This document shows positions 12,750 through 24,094 of a stretch of DNA of 64,000 nt, one piece after another; within the stretch, counting starts at the first letter, position 1; each line of letters begins with the position of its first letter. This DNA comes from Doryteuthis pealeii (Eukaryota > Mollusca > Cephalopoda > Myopsida > Loliginidae): NCBI GenBank assembly GCA_023376005.1, contig CM042147.1, positions 118,646,912-118,710,911 on the forward strand, written 5' to 3'. A model generated the notes under the pieces. The model saw only the letters and a program-made list of their open reading frames with translations, had not been told where the DNA came from and did not search any database. A program made the position numbers and the translations under genes.

Positions 12750-13624
12750 TGTGTGTGTGTGTGTGTATTTAGGCAGCATTTTTTCTTGTAGGCATATATT
12801 GTTAAATAATGCAGCCATTTTCTGTCTGCAAGTTTGTCCTTTGTTTTTTTCGTATTCATAATTCATAAACTGTAGTTAAACTGTTATGGGGACCTCCAAA
12901 AAAGTTTTCGTTTAATTTTTCCAGCCATTGTGCAAGTTCAGCCCTAACTGGATATTAGATCAAACCTTAACAGTAAAAAAATAAATGCATAAATAAACTC
13001 TTGTTTTTTCATTACACTTAGTCAACTTGTAAGTAAGTAAAGTGGCCTAATGTCAGTATCAGCTAGACAGCGAGGGAGTCTATCCCCTTTTCACTAGTGC
13101 TAGACCAAGGAGATTATTTTAGTGAAATCTCCATGTACCGACTTTGTGGACACCCTGTATATATGGAAAATGACAACAAATAAATACAATAGTGAAATCT
13201 CCATGTACCCAGACTTTGTGGACACCCTGTATAATAAGTTGTGGCAAAAAAAAAATTCTTGGTCAATTATTTTCTGCATTCTTTAAACACTAGAGAAAGA
13301 ATTATCATGTGAAATGACTTCTTTTTGTTATAAATGTATTTAGCAACCAACCATGAAATAAGCAGTAAACTTGTGGCTGTAATTGTATCCAAGCAATAAC
13401 AAAACAAAAATGAATTCATTGTCACATGATATGCAATAGAAATGTTATCAGGCCAAATGTTGATGTCATTTCTATTTTATCAAATATCATCAGAAAATTT
13501 AGGCTACATAGTTGAAAACAGATTCAATTGCTTTAATACTTTATGTACGTTTTGTTTGGCGTAGGATTTTTTTTCAGCTTTTGGTTTATATTGACTGGCT
13601 GTCAGTGATGTTGATAGCTTTTTA

Positions 13625-15860
13625 ATTTAGTGCATCCTGGGATGCACATATTTGATTTGAATGAATCCACAGTAATTTGATGGGTCCTAACTAAAGTTTA
13701 TATTTATGAACAACTAAAGCTGTCTAACCCTACCTTGCACCCCATATAGTGTAATTAATTTAGTGCATCCAGAGATGCATGTATTATTTGAATGAATCCA
13801 CAGTAAATTTGATGGGTCCTAACTAAAGTTTATATTTATGAACAACTAAAGCTGTCTAACCCCTACCTTGCACCCCATATATCAACAGTAAATTTGATGG
13901 TCCTAACCACTACCTGTCTAACCCCTACCTTGCACCCATATAATTTAGTGCATCCATAGATGCATGTATTTTATTTGAATGAGTCCACAGTAAATTTGAT
14001 GGGTCCCAACTAAAGTTTATATTTATGAACAACTAAAGCTGTCTAACCCCTACCTTGCACCCCATATATCAACAGTAAATTTGATGGGTCCTAACCACTA
14101 CCTGTCTAACCCCTTGCACCCATATAATTTAGTGCATCCATAGATGCATGTATTTTATTTGAATGAGTCCACAGTAAATTTGATGGGTCCCAACTAAAGT
14201 TTATATTTATGAACAACTAAAGCTGTCTAACCCCTACCTTGCACCCCATATATCAACAGTAAATTTGATGGTCCTAACCACTACCTGTCTAACCCCTACC
14301 TTGCACCCATATAATTTAGTGCATCCATAGATGCATGTATTTTATTTGAATGAGTCCACAGTAAATTTGATGGGTCCCAACTAAAGTTTATATTTATGAA
14401 CAACTAAAGCTGTCTAACCCCTACCTTGCACCCCATATATCAACAGTAAATTTGATGGTCCTAACCACTACCTGTCTAACCCCTACCTTGCACCCATATA
14501 ATTTAGTGCATCCATAGATGCATGTATTTTATTTGAATGAGTCCACAGTAAATTTGATGGGTCCCAACTAAAGTTTATATTTATGAACAACTAAAGCTGT
14601 CTAACCCCTACCTTGCACCCCATATATCAACAGTAAATTTGATGGGTCCTAACCACTACCTGTCTAACCCCGACCTTGCACCCATATAATTTAGTGCATC
14701 CATAGATGCATGTATTTTATTTGAATGAGTCCACAGTAAATTTGATGGGTCCCAACTAAAGTTTATATTTATGAACAACTAAAGCTGTCTAACCCCTACC
14801 TTGCACCCCATATATCAACAGTAAATTTGATGGGTCCTAACCACTACCTGTCTAACCCCGACCTTGCACCCATATAATTTAGTGCATCCATAGATGCATG
14901 TATTTTATTTGAATGAGTCCACAGTAAATTTGATGGTCCCAACTAAAGTTTATATTTAGGAACAACTAAAGCTGTCTAACCCCTACCTTGCACCCCATAT
15001 ATCAACAGTAAATTTGATGGGTCCTAACCACTACCTGTCTAACCCCTACCTTGCACCCATATAATTTAGTGCATCCATAGATGCATGTATTTTATTTGAA
15101 TGAGTCCACAGTAAATTTGATGGGTCCAACTAAAGTTTATATTTATGAACAACTAAAGCTGTCTAACCCCTACCTTGCACCCCATATATCAACAGTAAAT
15201 TTGATGGGTCCTAACCACTACCTGTCTAACCCCGACCTTGCACCCATATAATTTAGTGCATCCATAGATGCATGTATTTTATTTGAATGAGTCCACAGTA
15301 AATTTGATGGGTCCCAACTAAAGTTTATATTTATGAACAACTAAAGCTGTCTAACCCCTACCTTGCACCCCATATATCAACAGTAAATTTGATGGGTCCT
15401 AACCACTACCTGTCTAACCCTACCTTGCACCCATATAATTTAGTGCATCCATAGATGCATGTATTTTATTTGAATGAGTCCACAGTAAATTTGATGGGTC
15501 CCAACTAAAGTTTATATTTATGAATAACTAAAGCCATCTAACCTACCTTGCACCCCATATAGTGTAATTAATTTACTGCATCCAGAGATGCATGTATTTG
15601 ATTTGAATGAGTCCACAGTAAATTTGATGGGTCCCAACTAAAGTTTATATTTAGGAACAACTAAAGCTGTCTAACCCCTACCTTGCACCCCATATAGTGT
15701 AATCAATTTAGTGCATCCAGAGATGCATGTATTTGATTTGAAGGAGTCCCCAGGAAATTTGTTGTGTCCCAACTAAAGTTTCTTAATAAATTAGAGTTTT
15801 TATTTATGAGCAACTAAAGACGTCTAACCCCTACCTTGCACTCCATACAGTGTAATTCGT
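13625..15860 (+). repeat. 188-bp satellite array, reference copy
   Basis: About a dozen head-to-tail monomers. The TTAGTGCATCC motif recurs at 13945, 14129, 14316, 14503, 14691 and 14879, a spacing of 184-188 bp. Each monomer holds two related half-units, both with CACAGTAAATTTGATGGGTC or a close variant and CTAACCCC(T/G)ACCTTGCACCC, plus a small palindrome GCATCCATAGATGCATG. The outermost monomers at both ends differ (GTGTAATTAATTTAGTGC and CCAGAGATGC variants), which marks the true array edges. No ORF or ribozyme core was found in the unit. Confidence 0.95.
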
Positions 15861-16279
15861 TTCCAAGAAAATATTGAAATGTATTTACAGTTAGCTGGAA
15901 GGAGAAAAAAACACTGGAATGCATGGATATGATTTTTATGCATATTTTTAGATTTTTATGCATCAGTGATGCAGGACACGTACCTATCAGCATCTATGGG
16001 TTGGTGGAGCTAAAGGTCTGTGAGTGGCGATCTCATCAACAAAAATTACCAATAAAAATGACTACATACACTTTTACTCCCAACACAACAAAATTACAAC
16101 AGGCCTTATAATCGGTTTCTACCTACAGGCACTGCGAAAATGCAGTCCACAGTATCTAGAAGGTGAATACAAACACATTGAAAAACCTCTCAAAACTTTA
16201 AAATACCCCAGACACTTCATATTAAATGCAAATAAAAAAACTCAAAATACACTCAACTACGAAACGGAAAAATACTGTC

Positions 16280-16858
16280 TCAAATAAAATTCTGATTATA
16301 TCAATTAAATATTATATTAAATTAGAAAGGTTAATGAAACTAAATAAGAATGCAGATAAAAAGATTTCAAAATCGAAAAATTGAAACGACTGAAACTTGT
16401 TTTTCCATAACTCCCGTCTTTCATACCTAAATTTTCCTAATTTAATTATTTAGTTAAAATTGGAAGTAAAGAATAAAATTACAGTTATTTGTTCTTGTTA
16501 ATAGATTTCTTTTAAGATTTATTCCGAGATTTTTGTTTATATTTATTAAGATAAAACTAAACAATTAAAAATCAATAATACTAAGTATATATTTATTAAA
16601 ATCAATTTTTAATATCAATATGCAAATTAGCCTTCCTGTTGACATTATAAAGCGCTATTTTGTTGTAAATATAAATACAATTGAATAGATAAGGTCAACA
16701 GTATTAATAATGTAAACCAATCTTATTCATAATTGAGGTTTAGATAAAAAATAAAATGATGGAGAATGTGCCATAAATAATTAAGGGAATTGTGGCTTGA
16801 ATAGTAATGTAATTTCAGTTACAGACAGACAAACACACAATCTCCATTATAATAAGGT
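16280..16858 (-). mobile_element. Helitron-like remnant
   Basis: On the minus strand it starts near TTATAATGGAGATTGTGTG and continues through the body shared with the 45.3-kb Helitron (CAACAAAATAGCGCTTTATA, ATTAGCCTTCCTGTTGAC, TTCTTTACTTCC equivalents). The outermost TC is lost and there is no 3' hairpin with CTAG, so the copy is truncated at both ends. Confidence 0.6.
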
Positions 16859-17094
16859 ATGTAGAGAGAGAGAGAGAGGTATGAAATAGGGAAATTTAAA
16901 AAAAATCACTTGCAAACAAATTTAAAGTTACATAAAGTTTAATGAAAAGGTTAATACTAGGAATAAGTAAGAGATATAATAGAAATAGAAGTGGGTAGGA
17001 CACATAACTAGAACGGGGGTGGGGGTGATAAAAGATGGTGAGAATGTCTTTGTCCTGCTGATAATTGGGGGAAGCAGACATGGTTAATGGTTAT

Positions 17095-17352
17095 CATTGG
17101 AAGGAAATGGACACAAAAGCTGAGTACAAATCCTGGATGAAGCTGAGTTCAAATCCTGGATGAGGCTGAGCACAAATCTTGATGAAGCTGAGTAAATCCT
17201 GGATGAAGCTGAGTATGAAGCTGAGCACAAATCCTGGATGAAGCTGAGTACAAATCCTGGATGAAGCTGAGTACAAATCCTGGATGAAGCTGAGTTCAAA
17301 TCCTGGATGAAGCTGAGTACAAATCCTGGATGAAGCTGTTCAAATCCTGTGT
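17095..17352 (-). repeat. 23-bp minisatellite
   Basis: About ten copies of a CTGAGTACAAATCCTGGATG + AAG unit. It lies about 200 bp upstream of a Penelope-type motif and could be an internal tandem repeat of the same element. The unit is not a multiple of three, so the reading frames across it are incidental. Confidence 0.92.
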
Positions 17353-17562
17353 GTTTCAATTCCATTTAATGGTCTTGACAAAACCATGAATCCTTTTAAG
17401 TTTTATTTCAAAGCAGATACATCTCTTAAATTGAGTTTAACATTTACTGAAAAAAGAAAATACAATATAACATTTAATTATACAACATACAAAGAGGGAA
17501 CCAATTTTCTATCCCAATCCACAAACCGACCTGTCGAGAAAGTTCTCAAGTCCGACAAGAAA

Positions 17563-17604
17563 TACCTGATGAAGGCCGGAGGGCACATCGGAGGAAACGT
17601 TGTA
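17563..17604 (+). ncRNA. Penelope-type hammerhead-like motif
   Basis: CTGATGA at 17566-17572, an extra A, GGCCG..CGG hairpin region, GAAA at 17594-17597, then CGTTGTAC. Helix I could pair GTA (after the presumed cleavage site) with TAC (before the core), only 3 bp. Stem II has a mismatch here (CGGAG instead of CGGCC). The core matches the hammerhead consensus, but this is probably a decayed or minimal copy. Confidence 0.45.
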
Positions 17605-17769
17605 CAGATAAGAATGAAGATGAGGACAACAGCCAAATAATCCAAATAATACTAAAAAAACAAAACAGAAAAGACTTTCATTATATTCGGCAATTACAAG
17701 TGAACCGTCTTGATCTTTTACGTTTCTTGAAGCTATCAGAAATAAACAATATAGGGCTATTAATTTTGT

Positions 17770-17980
17770 TCAATAATAGCAAATGAATAACCCGCTCTGT
17801 CGGCTGGGGCGTAAGAATACACTGACTGCACCTCTGCAGAGGGGTAAGACTCCCCCAATGGGGCCACCTGTTGGCCGTGGGTGGTGACCCGTGATGCTTA
17901 AGGATGGAACCCTTGTGGATGAGCAGTCCATGATATGCAACATTCCACTTTGGCCTTTACTGGTTGATATGCTGTAAAAC
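17770..17980 (-). mobile_element. SINE-like family E copy
   Basis: Minus-strand copy with CAACAGGTGGCCCCATTGGGG and CTCTGCAGAGGTGCAGTCAG. It mirrors the 6.6-kb copy in the other arm. Confidence 0.65.
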
Positions 17981-19075
17981 AAAACAAAATTTAAATCCAA
18001 ACCACAAAAGAGTTACAAGGTGTTCAAGGAACACAAAGACTGGTTTAAACAACAAGGAGTGGAAGCCACTTACTATTTTTCAGGAGGTCTGGGAACAAAG
18101 ATAGGCATCATTGATAGCTGCTGCGAAGCAAATGACTATATCTGTCATTTCTAACATCATATTCGTAAAAAGGGGTTATTCTAGAGTTTGCCTTGTCACG
18201 TGACCAAAAAGAACATGTGACATGGGAGAGCCCCTCCTTAATGTAAAAAGGGAGACAATTAATTCTATTTTGTCTCCCATCGAAGTCAGCAATTTCTGAG
18301 GAGAGGCTCGTAAATTGATTTTTTTAAAAATTTTCTTTTAGAACTGAAATGTTTTTATCTAATTCATTTCATTTTTAATTTACCTTAGTGAGTTGAAAAT
18401 TGTCCACCAGCTTCTCTTTCGCTTTCTCTTCTCTCTTCTTCCTCTTCCACTTTCTCGACACTCTGTTACTGAAGAACAAAAATGCAATGCACCGTTCAGG
18501 CAAAAATGGGTCGCTTTTATAGCCAAATAAAAGTTGCAATGCACCATGGGTAGTCACCCATAATGCCTCGCAACCTCTATAAAAAGTCCACTATGCCCCC
18601 TCCAACTTCTTGACACTTTTTACTCAGAGTGGGTACAATGGCGTACCGCCCCAACTACATTCCTTCTTCTGCCATGGACAGTTTCGCAGGCCAGGCACCG
18701 AGGACGCTTTGAGTCAGGTAAGTTCGACTCGTCACTACATGAGTAAAGTTGCCCCCTCTGTCTTCCAATAGGCTTAGGTGTATAGCAAAATACTAAAGCC
18801 TGTGCTATAGTATTACAGTGTTTGTGTTTGCCTTAACTTATACTTAATAATGGAGAGTATTTTATTAATAATCAGACCAAAGTGGAAATACTAACTTTGA
18901 TGAATTAAATGCAAAAGGCTACCTAACTAAAGAAAAAAACCAAAAAAAAACCTAAACAATAATACCCTCCACCCACTTACAAATCTGTATCTGTCTAGAC
19001 TAGCTTTTGTTATCTGCAGACAATGTAATTTTAATCTCATAAAAGCATTTTAGAAAAAATTTATGTTCAATATTA

Positions 19076-19975
19076 TCTTATTATAATGGAGATTGTGTGT
19101 TTGTCTGTCTGTAACCGAAACTATATTCTACTCAAGTCACAATTTAGTTATTGATATCACATTCTCAATGATTTTATTTTAATTTTAACCTGAATTATTA
19201 ATAAAATTGTTTTACCTTATTAATACTGTTAACCATATCTACTTGATATTTTCCACGTACCCCACTTGTACGGGTCAGGCACAAAGGCCCTATTTATGTG
19301 GGACCACCCACAAGCCGAGACTCATGGGGTGGGAGGTGAAAAATTGCGTCGATCCCGTCGGCATTCCCCCTCAAGGGGGGCGCCTCAGGCACTGGGCAAT
19401 AAACCCAGCCCTGCTCCTTTAAATCGAGGGGCAGGTGTTGCCTGGGGGGATGGCCCCCTGGGATCGACGCCGTTAATTATATCAATGGTCCAGAGGCCGA
19501 AGCCACTGTTAACCATATCTACTTACTAACAACATGCAATTATATTTATATATACAACAAAATAGCAGTTTACAGCGTGAACTGAAAGACTAATTTGCAT
19601 ATTGATATTAAAAATGTGATTTTAATAAATATGGGCTTAGTATTATTGATTTCTAACTGTTTGGTTTTATTTTAATGAATATAAGCAAAAATCTCTTCAA
19701 TGAATCTTAAATGAAATCCATTAACAAGAAAAAATAACTAAGTTTATTTTACTTCCTCTTTTAACTAAATACTTAAATTAGAAAAAATAACAATGAAAGA
19801 CGAGAGTGATGGAAGAGAAATTTCAGTTGTTCTATTTTTCGATTATACCCCACCTCTGTTTCAAATCTTATTATCTGCATTCTTATTTAGTTTCATTAGC
19901 CTTTCTAATTTAATATAATATTTTATTACATTAAAACTTAATTACTTCCGCCCGGAGGGTGCATATATTTGCTAG
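19076..19975 (+). mobile_element. Non-autonomous Helitron with nested SINE
   Basis: The 5' end is TCTTATTATAATGG preceded by A (19075). The 3' end is a GC hairpin (CGCCCGGAGGGTGC region) followed after about ten bases by CTAG and a flanking T (19976). TC...hairpin-CTRR between A and T is the Helitron signature. No Rep/helicase ORF is present. The body is interrupted at about 19243-19510 by SINE-like family D. Confidence 0.75.
19243..19512 (-). mobile_element. SINE-like family D, nested insertion with target-site duplication
   Basis: A roughly 270-bp insertion flanked by direct repeats of CTGTTAACCATATCTACTT (about 19224-19242 and 19505-19523), as expected for LINE-mediated insertion. The uninterrupted Helitron at 45.3 kb shows the empty site. 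Other copies lie at 44.25, 46.10 and 4.84-5.39 kb. I see no clear A and B boxes, so the Pol III ancestry is uncertain. Confidence 0.75.
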
Positions 19976-20089
19976 TTATACTAAAGATGAGTGAATCAAT
20001 GTTTGTCTCCTAAAGGCTTTTTTTCCTGTTTAGTTTAATGACACAAAATTCATACTAAAATATTCCGGGTTTTTTTTCACCTTTAGTTG

Positions 20090-20330
20090 TCAAAATTCCT
20101 CGCAAATAAAGCAATTAGAGTAACCTCCCTTGACTTTCACTTTGAAACAAGCCAGTAGCCATTTTGAAAGTCTCCGTGCGAAATAAACAAATCTTAAAAA
20201 CTTTTTCGAAAACAATACAACTGCATGCTTTAACACAAAAATATCATAAAATGTGTTCTTAATAACAATTAAGTTCATTTCAGATAATGCACGCACAATT
20301 TTATGCTAGGAATTTAGCCAACTAAAGGTG
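20090..20330 (+). repeat. Single unit of the 63-kb palindromic family
   Basis: Shares AGAGTAACCTCCC, CAATACAACTGC, AAAATATCATAAAATGTG and TTCTTAATAACAATTAAG with the foldback at 63.15-63.55 kb, but occurs here as a single unit. It shows that the 63-kb palindrome is an inverted dimer of a pre-existing unit. Confidence 0.7.
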
Positions 20331-20979
20331 AAAATTACCAATATTCCTTGCTTTTAGAATTTAGTTAAGTTTGAAAAAAAAAATCATTTTAATTGGTTCT
20401 AATTAGTCATAATTAGCAATTAAGTAAAAACTGACCCATCTCTCACTTCACATTCTGCTTATCACTTCCCCTTCTCTTGATTACCCCCTTGTTATATATG
20501 TTAATTTCTCTATGTGCATAAAGAGAGAGATGGGAGAGTGATTGTGAGAGAGACATTTAACTTCTATCTTTATTTGTATGTTAAGATTAAGCCTGTAGCT
20601 TAATAAAATTCCATGATCCATTTCAATTTAAATTAGGCCAAATGTTACCTTTCCTAGAAATCTTAAAAAATGATTTTAATGTTTTTATAAAACTCTCTGG
20701 ACATATTTAAAAAAAAAAAAAAATTCACTTGGCAAATTCTCTTTTCCATACTCCCAATTGTCTACCGAGACCTCAATGGGTGACCTAATGGGTAATATTT
20801 TTTTCTAGTTTCACTATAAAACTCTATTTCACTAATGTATTGTAGACTCTTTGAATTGGCATTTCCTTTACACCAGTTAATGTTTGGATTAATTTAAAAC
20901 TTGACCTGAAATGTTCACTTTATCATATTCAAACTAATTTTGTAACATTTCCGATGTATAAATAGTCACTGTATGGAGT

Positions 20980-21300
20980 TTGACTATGTTTTATTGTTGC
21001 ATACCCTTCTCATTACTTACTTCTTTCTTACTCTATTCTTCTGGCCGTCTTTGGAATCTTATAACATCTTGTCTTGGTCTGGAATCTTCTAAGGTCTGGA
21101 CTTTCTTGGGGACTTCGGGTCTGGTCTTCTATTGGGGATTTCTCTTTATCAGAAGCACTGTGTCATTGTTAGTTTTTAGAGGTAATAACACAAGACTCTG
21201 ATTTGCTTTGATCTTACTTTATTTTTAAATCCCCAACCAGACATCTGTGCAGATTAAGACGGGAGCGCGCGTAACGCGACTTACCCTTCCATCGGGCTCG
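20980..21300 (-). mobile_element. LTR-like stretch
   Basis: On the minus strand a C+G-richer segment is followed by a TTTAAAAATAAAGTAAG tract containing AATAAA and then AGAGTCTTGTG, an arrangement resembling the R-U5 part of an LTR. A second stretch with AATAAA followed by AAAGTCTTGCTG lies at 48.25 kb. No clear TG/CA ends or target duplication were found. Confidence 0.3.
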
Positions 21301-21729
21301 GCTGCTAGTCTCTAACTGACTGAAACTTACTATCTAAACCGGAAGAGAGGGTCCTATCTACCGGTTCTCATGGCTATCCCCAGAAGATAGGGTTAGGACT
21401 GAGGTCAAGCTTGTCACTCAATCTTCAAGGCCGTCAGCTGCACTTAAAACGCCATCTTATTTTCTACACTATTGCACATAAATATTAGGTATCTAATAAT
21501 TATGTAACATTATTTTCTTGTTCTGTTTTATCTTTCCGATCTTTTTTGTACATTAAATCATCTTTTAATGTTTTCATTTTGACTTTGTTCTTTTCCGCTT
21601 CTCGTTTCTTCTTTCTTTATGTACATAAATTGCATAATAGCTGTATGTTATATCTTATCTAATGTTGTTGGGTTTGTGCATTTACAGCTTCCTCAATCAT
21701 GACATGAGAACACGTCTGTTAGGTTTAAC

Positions 21730-21967
21730 TGTTACACACTGGACCCGTCAAAGAACACAAACACTTGTATTTAGGAAAATGTAAGATGAGATGTTTATTT
21801 TCCCCGGTTGTGTACAGCTGAGAATCGTGGGCAGGGTTATGCAATGTGGAGCCTTCAGGAATTCTTTTCAAGTGATCTTAAACCTGATCGTCGTCTCTAT
21901 AATCGATCTCTACGGGCTTCTTTTATTGTAGTCTGACCCCCGGTGTCACGCCTCTTTGTTCGTGACA
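21730..21967 (-). mobile_element. Candidate solo LTR
   Basis: Read on the minus strand, this 238-bp segment begins TGTCACGAAC and ends CAGTGTGTAACA (TG...CA ends), with AATAAA about 70 bp before the 3' end and an upstream AATAAAAG that could be TATA-like. No primer-binding site or internal ORF follows, so it would be a solo LTR. The adjoining five-base sequences do not match, which lowers confidence. Confidence 0.4.
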
Positions 21968-22458
21968 TCTACGCAGTTTTTTTCTGTAGACACACCTCTT
22001 CGCCCACGCAGGCTGTTTACATTGGCTATGGGCTACACCTACAGATTTCTGCACCGAAATCATGTCAAATATCCACTTTTCTTTTGCTCCTTTTTTTGTT
22101 GTTGTTGAAATCTTTAATATTCCTGGTTGAAAAAGGTACTTAGCCAGAAATACTTATTTATACTTGTTGAGATTTTTGCTATATAAGGTGTGTGATAGAC
22201 GCCTGCTTTTACTTATAGACTCGGCAAGAATCATGTGATCTCTCTTGGCCAATCACTGGCAGTACTCTGCTGCTGAGACAATACTTATACCGGCAGTACT
22301 GGCCATAACTACTCATAATTACTGCGACTTTCGTGGACGACGGACATAGGATTAAATCACTGGACCTTTAACTATATGCAGGACAGGACTTATTCACTTA
22401 CCAAAGGATTCCATAACTCAGGACTGACTTACTTTAAGCCCTTTTCAACTGGCCAAGG

Positions 22459-22644
22459 ATGGCATTTAAAAACTTAAAAGGTTATGGGCCCAGCATGCTT
22501 CCACTGCGCGAAGCGAGAGATGATGGCAGAAGGGCAATGGAGATATTAAGGACTCACTACTTGTCGAAAGGCAAGCCTAGAATTGTAGGGCTATATCACC
22601 AATTAAGTTTGTTGAATAGAACAGATTATGAATCGATCACATGA
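22459..22644 (+). pseudogene. Possible Ty1/copia-like Gag fragment
   Basis: An open frame of 61 codons starting MAFKNLKGYG and containing GKPRIVGLYHQLSLLNR. The pattern KPRI-x2-LY-x-(E/Q)L-x2-L resembles the central part of Gag polyproteins of copia-type retrotransposons in invertebrates. The recognisable part ends where the right terminal repeat begins, so it is a captured piece and not a working gene. No zinc knuckle, protease or polymerase is nearby. The family call rests on motif memory and is tentative. Confidence 0.35.
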
Positions 22645-22695
22645 TTCTTGCCGAGTCTATAAGTAAAAGCAGGCATCTATCACACACCTTATATA

Positions 22696-22980
22696 TATAT
22701 TTACCAACTCCTCCGCACGAGCAGGATACGACACAAGGTAAATTTCTTAAGCGGAGTTCAACAGGTTTGAATTCAGAGTTTTCCTTCTCCTAGACTGGTT
22801 ACCTAGCCATGGTTAAAGAACCCAGTCTGCCCTGCTATTTGCCCATAGCTGGAGGGAGAGTAGGATTCACACCTTTCCCAAGGGTATTAGCGCTAAGTGA
22901 AATGCAATTACCACGTCCAGGATTTGAACTCGGGGCGACGAGTCCATTTCCCATAACTTTAACCATTACACCACACACTT
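22696..22980 (-). mobile_element. SINE family B (tRNA-headed), full copy with 15-bp TSD
   Basis: Minus strand: A-box-like TGGTGTAATGGTTAAAG, B-box-like GAGTTCAAATCC, then a body with TTTCACTTAGCGCTAATAC, CCTCCAGCTATGGG and GAAGGAAAACTCTGAATTC, ending in a TA-rich tail. Flanked by the direct repeat CACACACCTTATATA at 22681-22695 and 22981-22995, which is direct evidence of retroposition. Inserted into the right arm of the palindromic element. Confidence 0.88.
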
Positions 22981-23257
22981 CACACACCTTATATAGCAAA
23001 AATCTCAACAATAGTTTTAGTCTTTTTCTTTTTTTTTGATTGTATTTGTACCTTCTAAGTTTCATAAGTAATCTCTTGTACCTTAAAGGGGCCTTATAAG
23101 GTACTGAGTGTTTAATAGGGGTACTAATGGCTTATGATCAGTATACAGACGAAATCTATAGAGTCCTGTTAAGTATCTGTCATATTTCTCGCAGACTCAA
23201 ATGGCTGTGAGGCATTCTTTTTCTATTTGGCCATATATTCTTTCAGCAGTTCTAAGG

Positions 23258-23562
23258 GTTTGGTTTGGTTTGTTTTATGGCATATCAACCTCAGTGGGTC
23301 ACTTAATGCCGATAAAGTTTTGAAATAAATTCATTCTTAGTGGATACTCAATTTTTTTTATAAACACATTTTTCTATCTAACCCATAGATGGGACCCTAA
23401 CAGGTACTACCACTCCGGGTCAGATTGGATCAGAGAGCAATGGTGATGAAGAGGGGTTCCACATTCCCCAGATCTCCAGAACTGGAACCTCACCATCAGA
23501 TAGAGTTTAACATCATTCCCAGAACATGAAGACCCTCAGCCACCGCCTTCTAGCACATATAT
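23258..23562 (+). mobile_element. SINE-like family C
   Basis: Starts TGGTTTGGTTTGTTTTATGG, then CATATCAACCTCAGTGGGTC, TTAACCCATAGATGGGACCC, GAACTGGAACCTCACCATCA and GAAGACCCTCAGCCACCGCC, ending in an AT-rich tail. Full copies at 48.50 and 53.39 kb share start and end. No obvious tRNA boxes. Family-C 5' modules alone occur at 25.11, 34.48, 34.84, 35.70, 46.93 (minus) and 50.53 kb. Confidence 0.8.
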
Positions 23563-23659
23563 AATAAAAAGGGTTGGGGTTTGCTATAAGGGCAATAGGG
23601 TTGGGGTAATCATATAGGGCCGATTGATCGGAGGGGGCCTCTTCGATTGCCCATCTAGC

Positions 23660-23800
23660 CTAAGTATGGGTCTAAGTGGAGTGTTGCAAGTCATGGACTG
23701 CTCATCCATCAGGATTCCGTCCTTAAGCATCATGGGTTACCACCCACGGGCAACAGGTGGCTCCATTGGGGGGGTTCTTACCCCTAGTTATAAGGGTATG
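23660..23800 (+). mobile_element. SINE-like family E copy
   Basis: Contains AAGTGGAGTGTTGCAAGTC, CATGGACTGCTCATCC, AAGCATCATGGGTTACC and CAACAGGTGGCTCCATTGGG, shared with 6.6, 17.8 and 34.2 kb. Confidence 0.65.
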
Positions 23801-24094
23801 TGATGCGAAAGCTATAGACTTTCTTTTCTCTTCCACCTCTTGATACACTGCGTCCTCAAGCCTGGCACCCGCCATTGGTTTGGTGGGATCATAAAACGCA
23901 AGGACAAGGGATTTGTTAATGGCAGTTTAACCTCCCCAATTTAATTTTTTTCTGAGGCTTGTCTAATATTCATGTTACTCCATTTTTTGGTAGTTTCAAC
24001 TGGTTGCATGACATCTGCTCCATTGGGTAGAAATAACCCATATGAAAAATATGGGTTATCTTCCCCTGACAAATTCCAGAAGTAGGAACTAGAA

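Larger units (their letters stand above)
12352..21300 (+). repeat. Right arm of giant inverted repeat
   Basis: Mirror of 2.94-12.24 kb. This arm is the cleaner copy: satellite monomers keep a constant 187-188 bp spacing, and Helitron ends and the SINE target-site duplication can be read. It should be used as the reference version of the sequence. Confidence 0.85.
22164..23011. mobile_element. DNA element with long terminal inverted repeats, interrupted by a SINE
   Basis: Left and right inverted repeats pair over 22185-22240 and 22635-22690 (56 bp, one mismatch seen), starting AAGGTGTGTGATAGA. The outer part of the repeat (TGTTGAGATTTTTGCTATAT, 22164-22183) is found inverted only at 22992-23011, because a SINE has inserted into the right arm. 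Without the SINE the element would be about 550 bp with repeats of about 77 bp. It resembles a MITE, superfamily unknown. It contains a Gag-like coding fragment. Confidence 0.75.
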
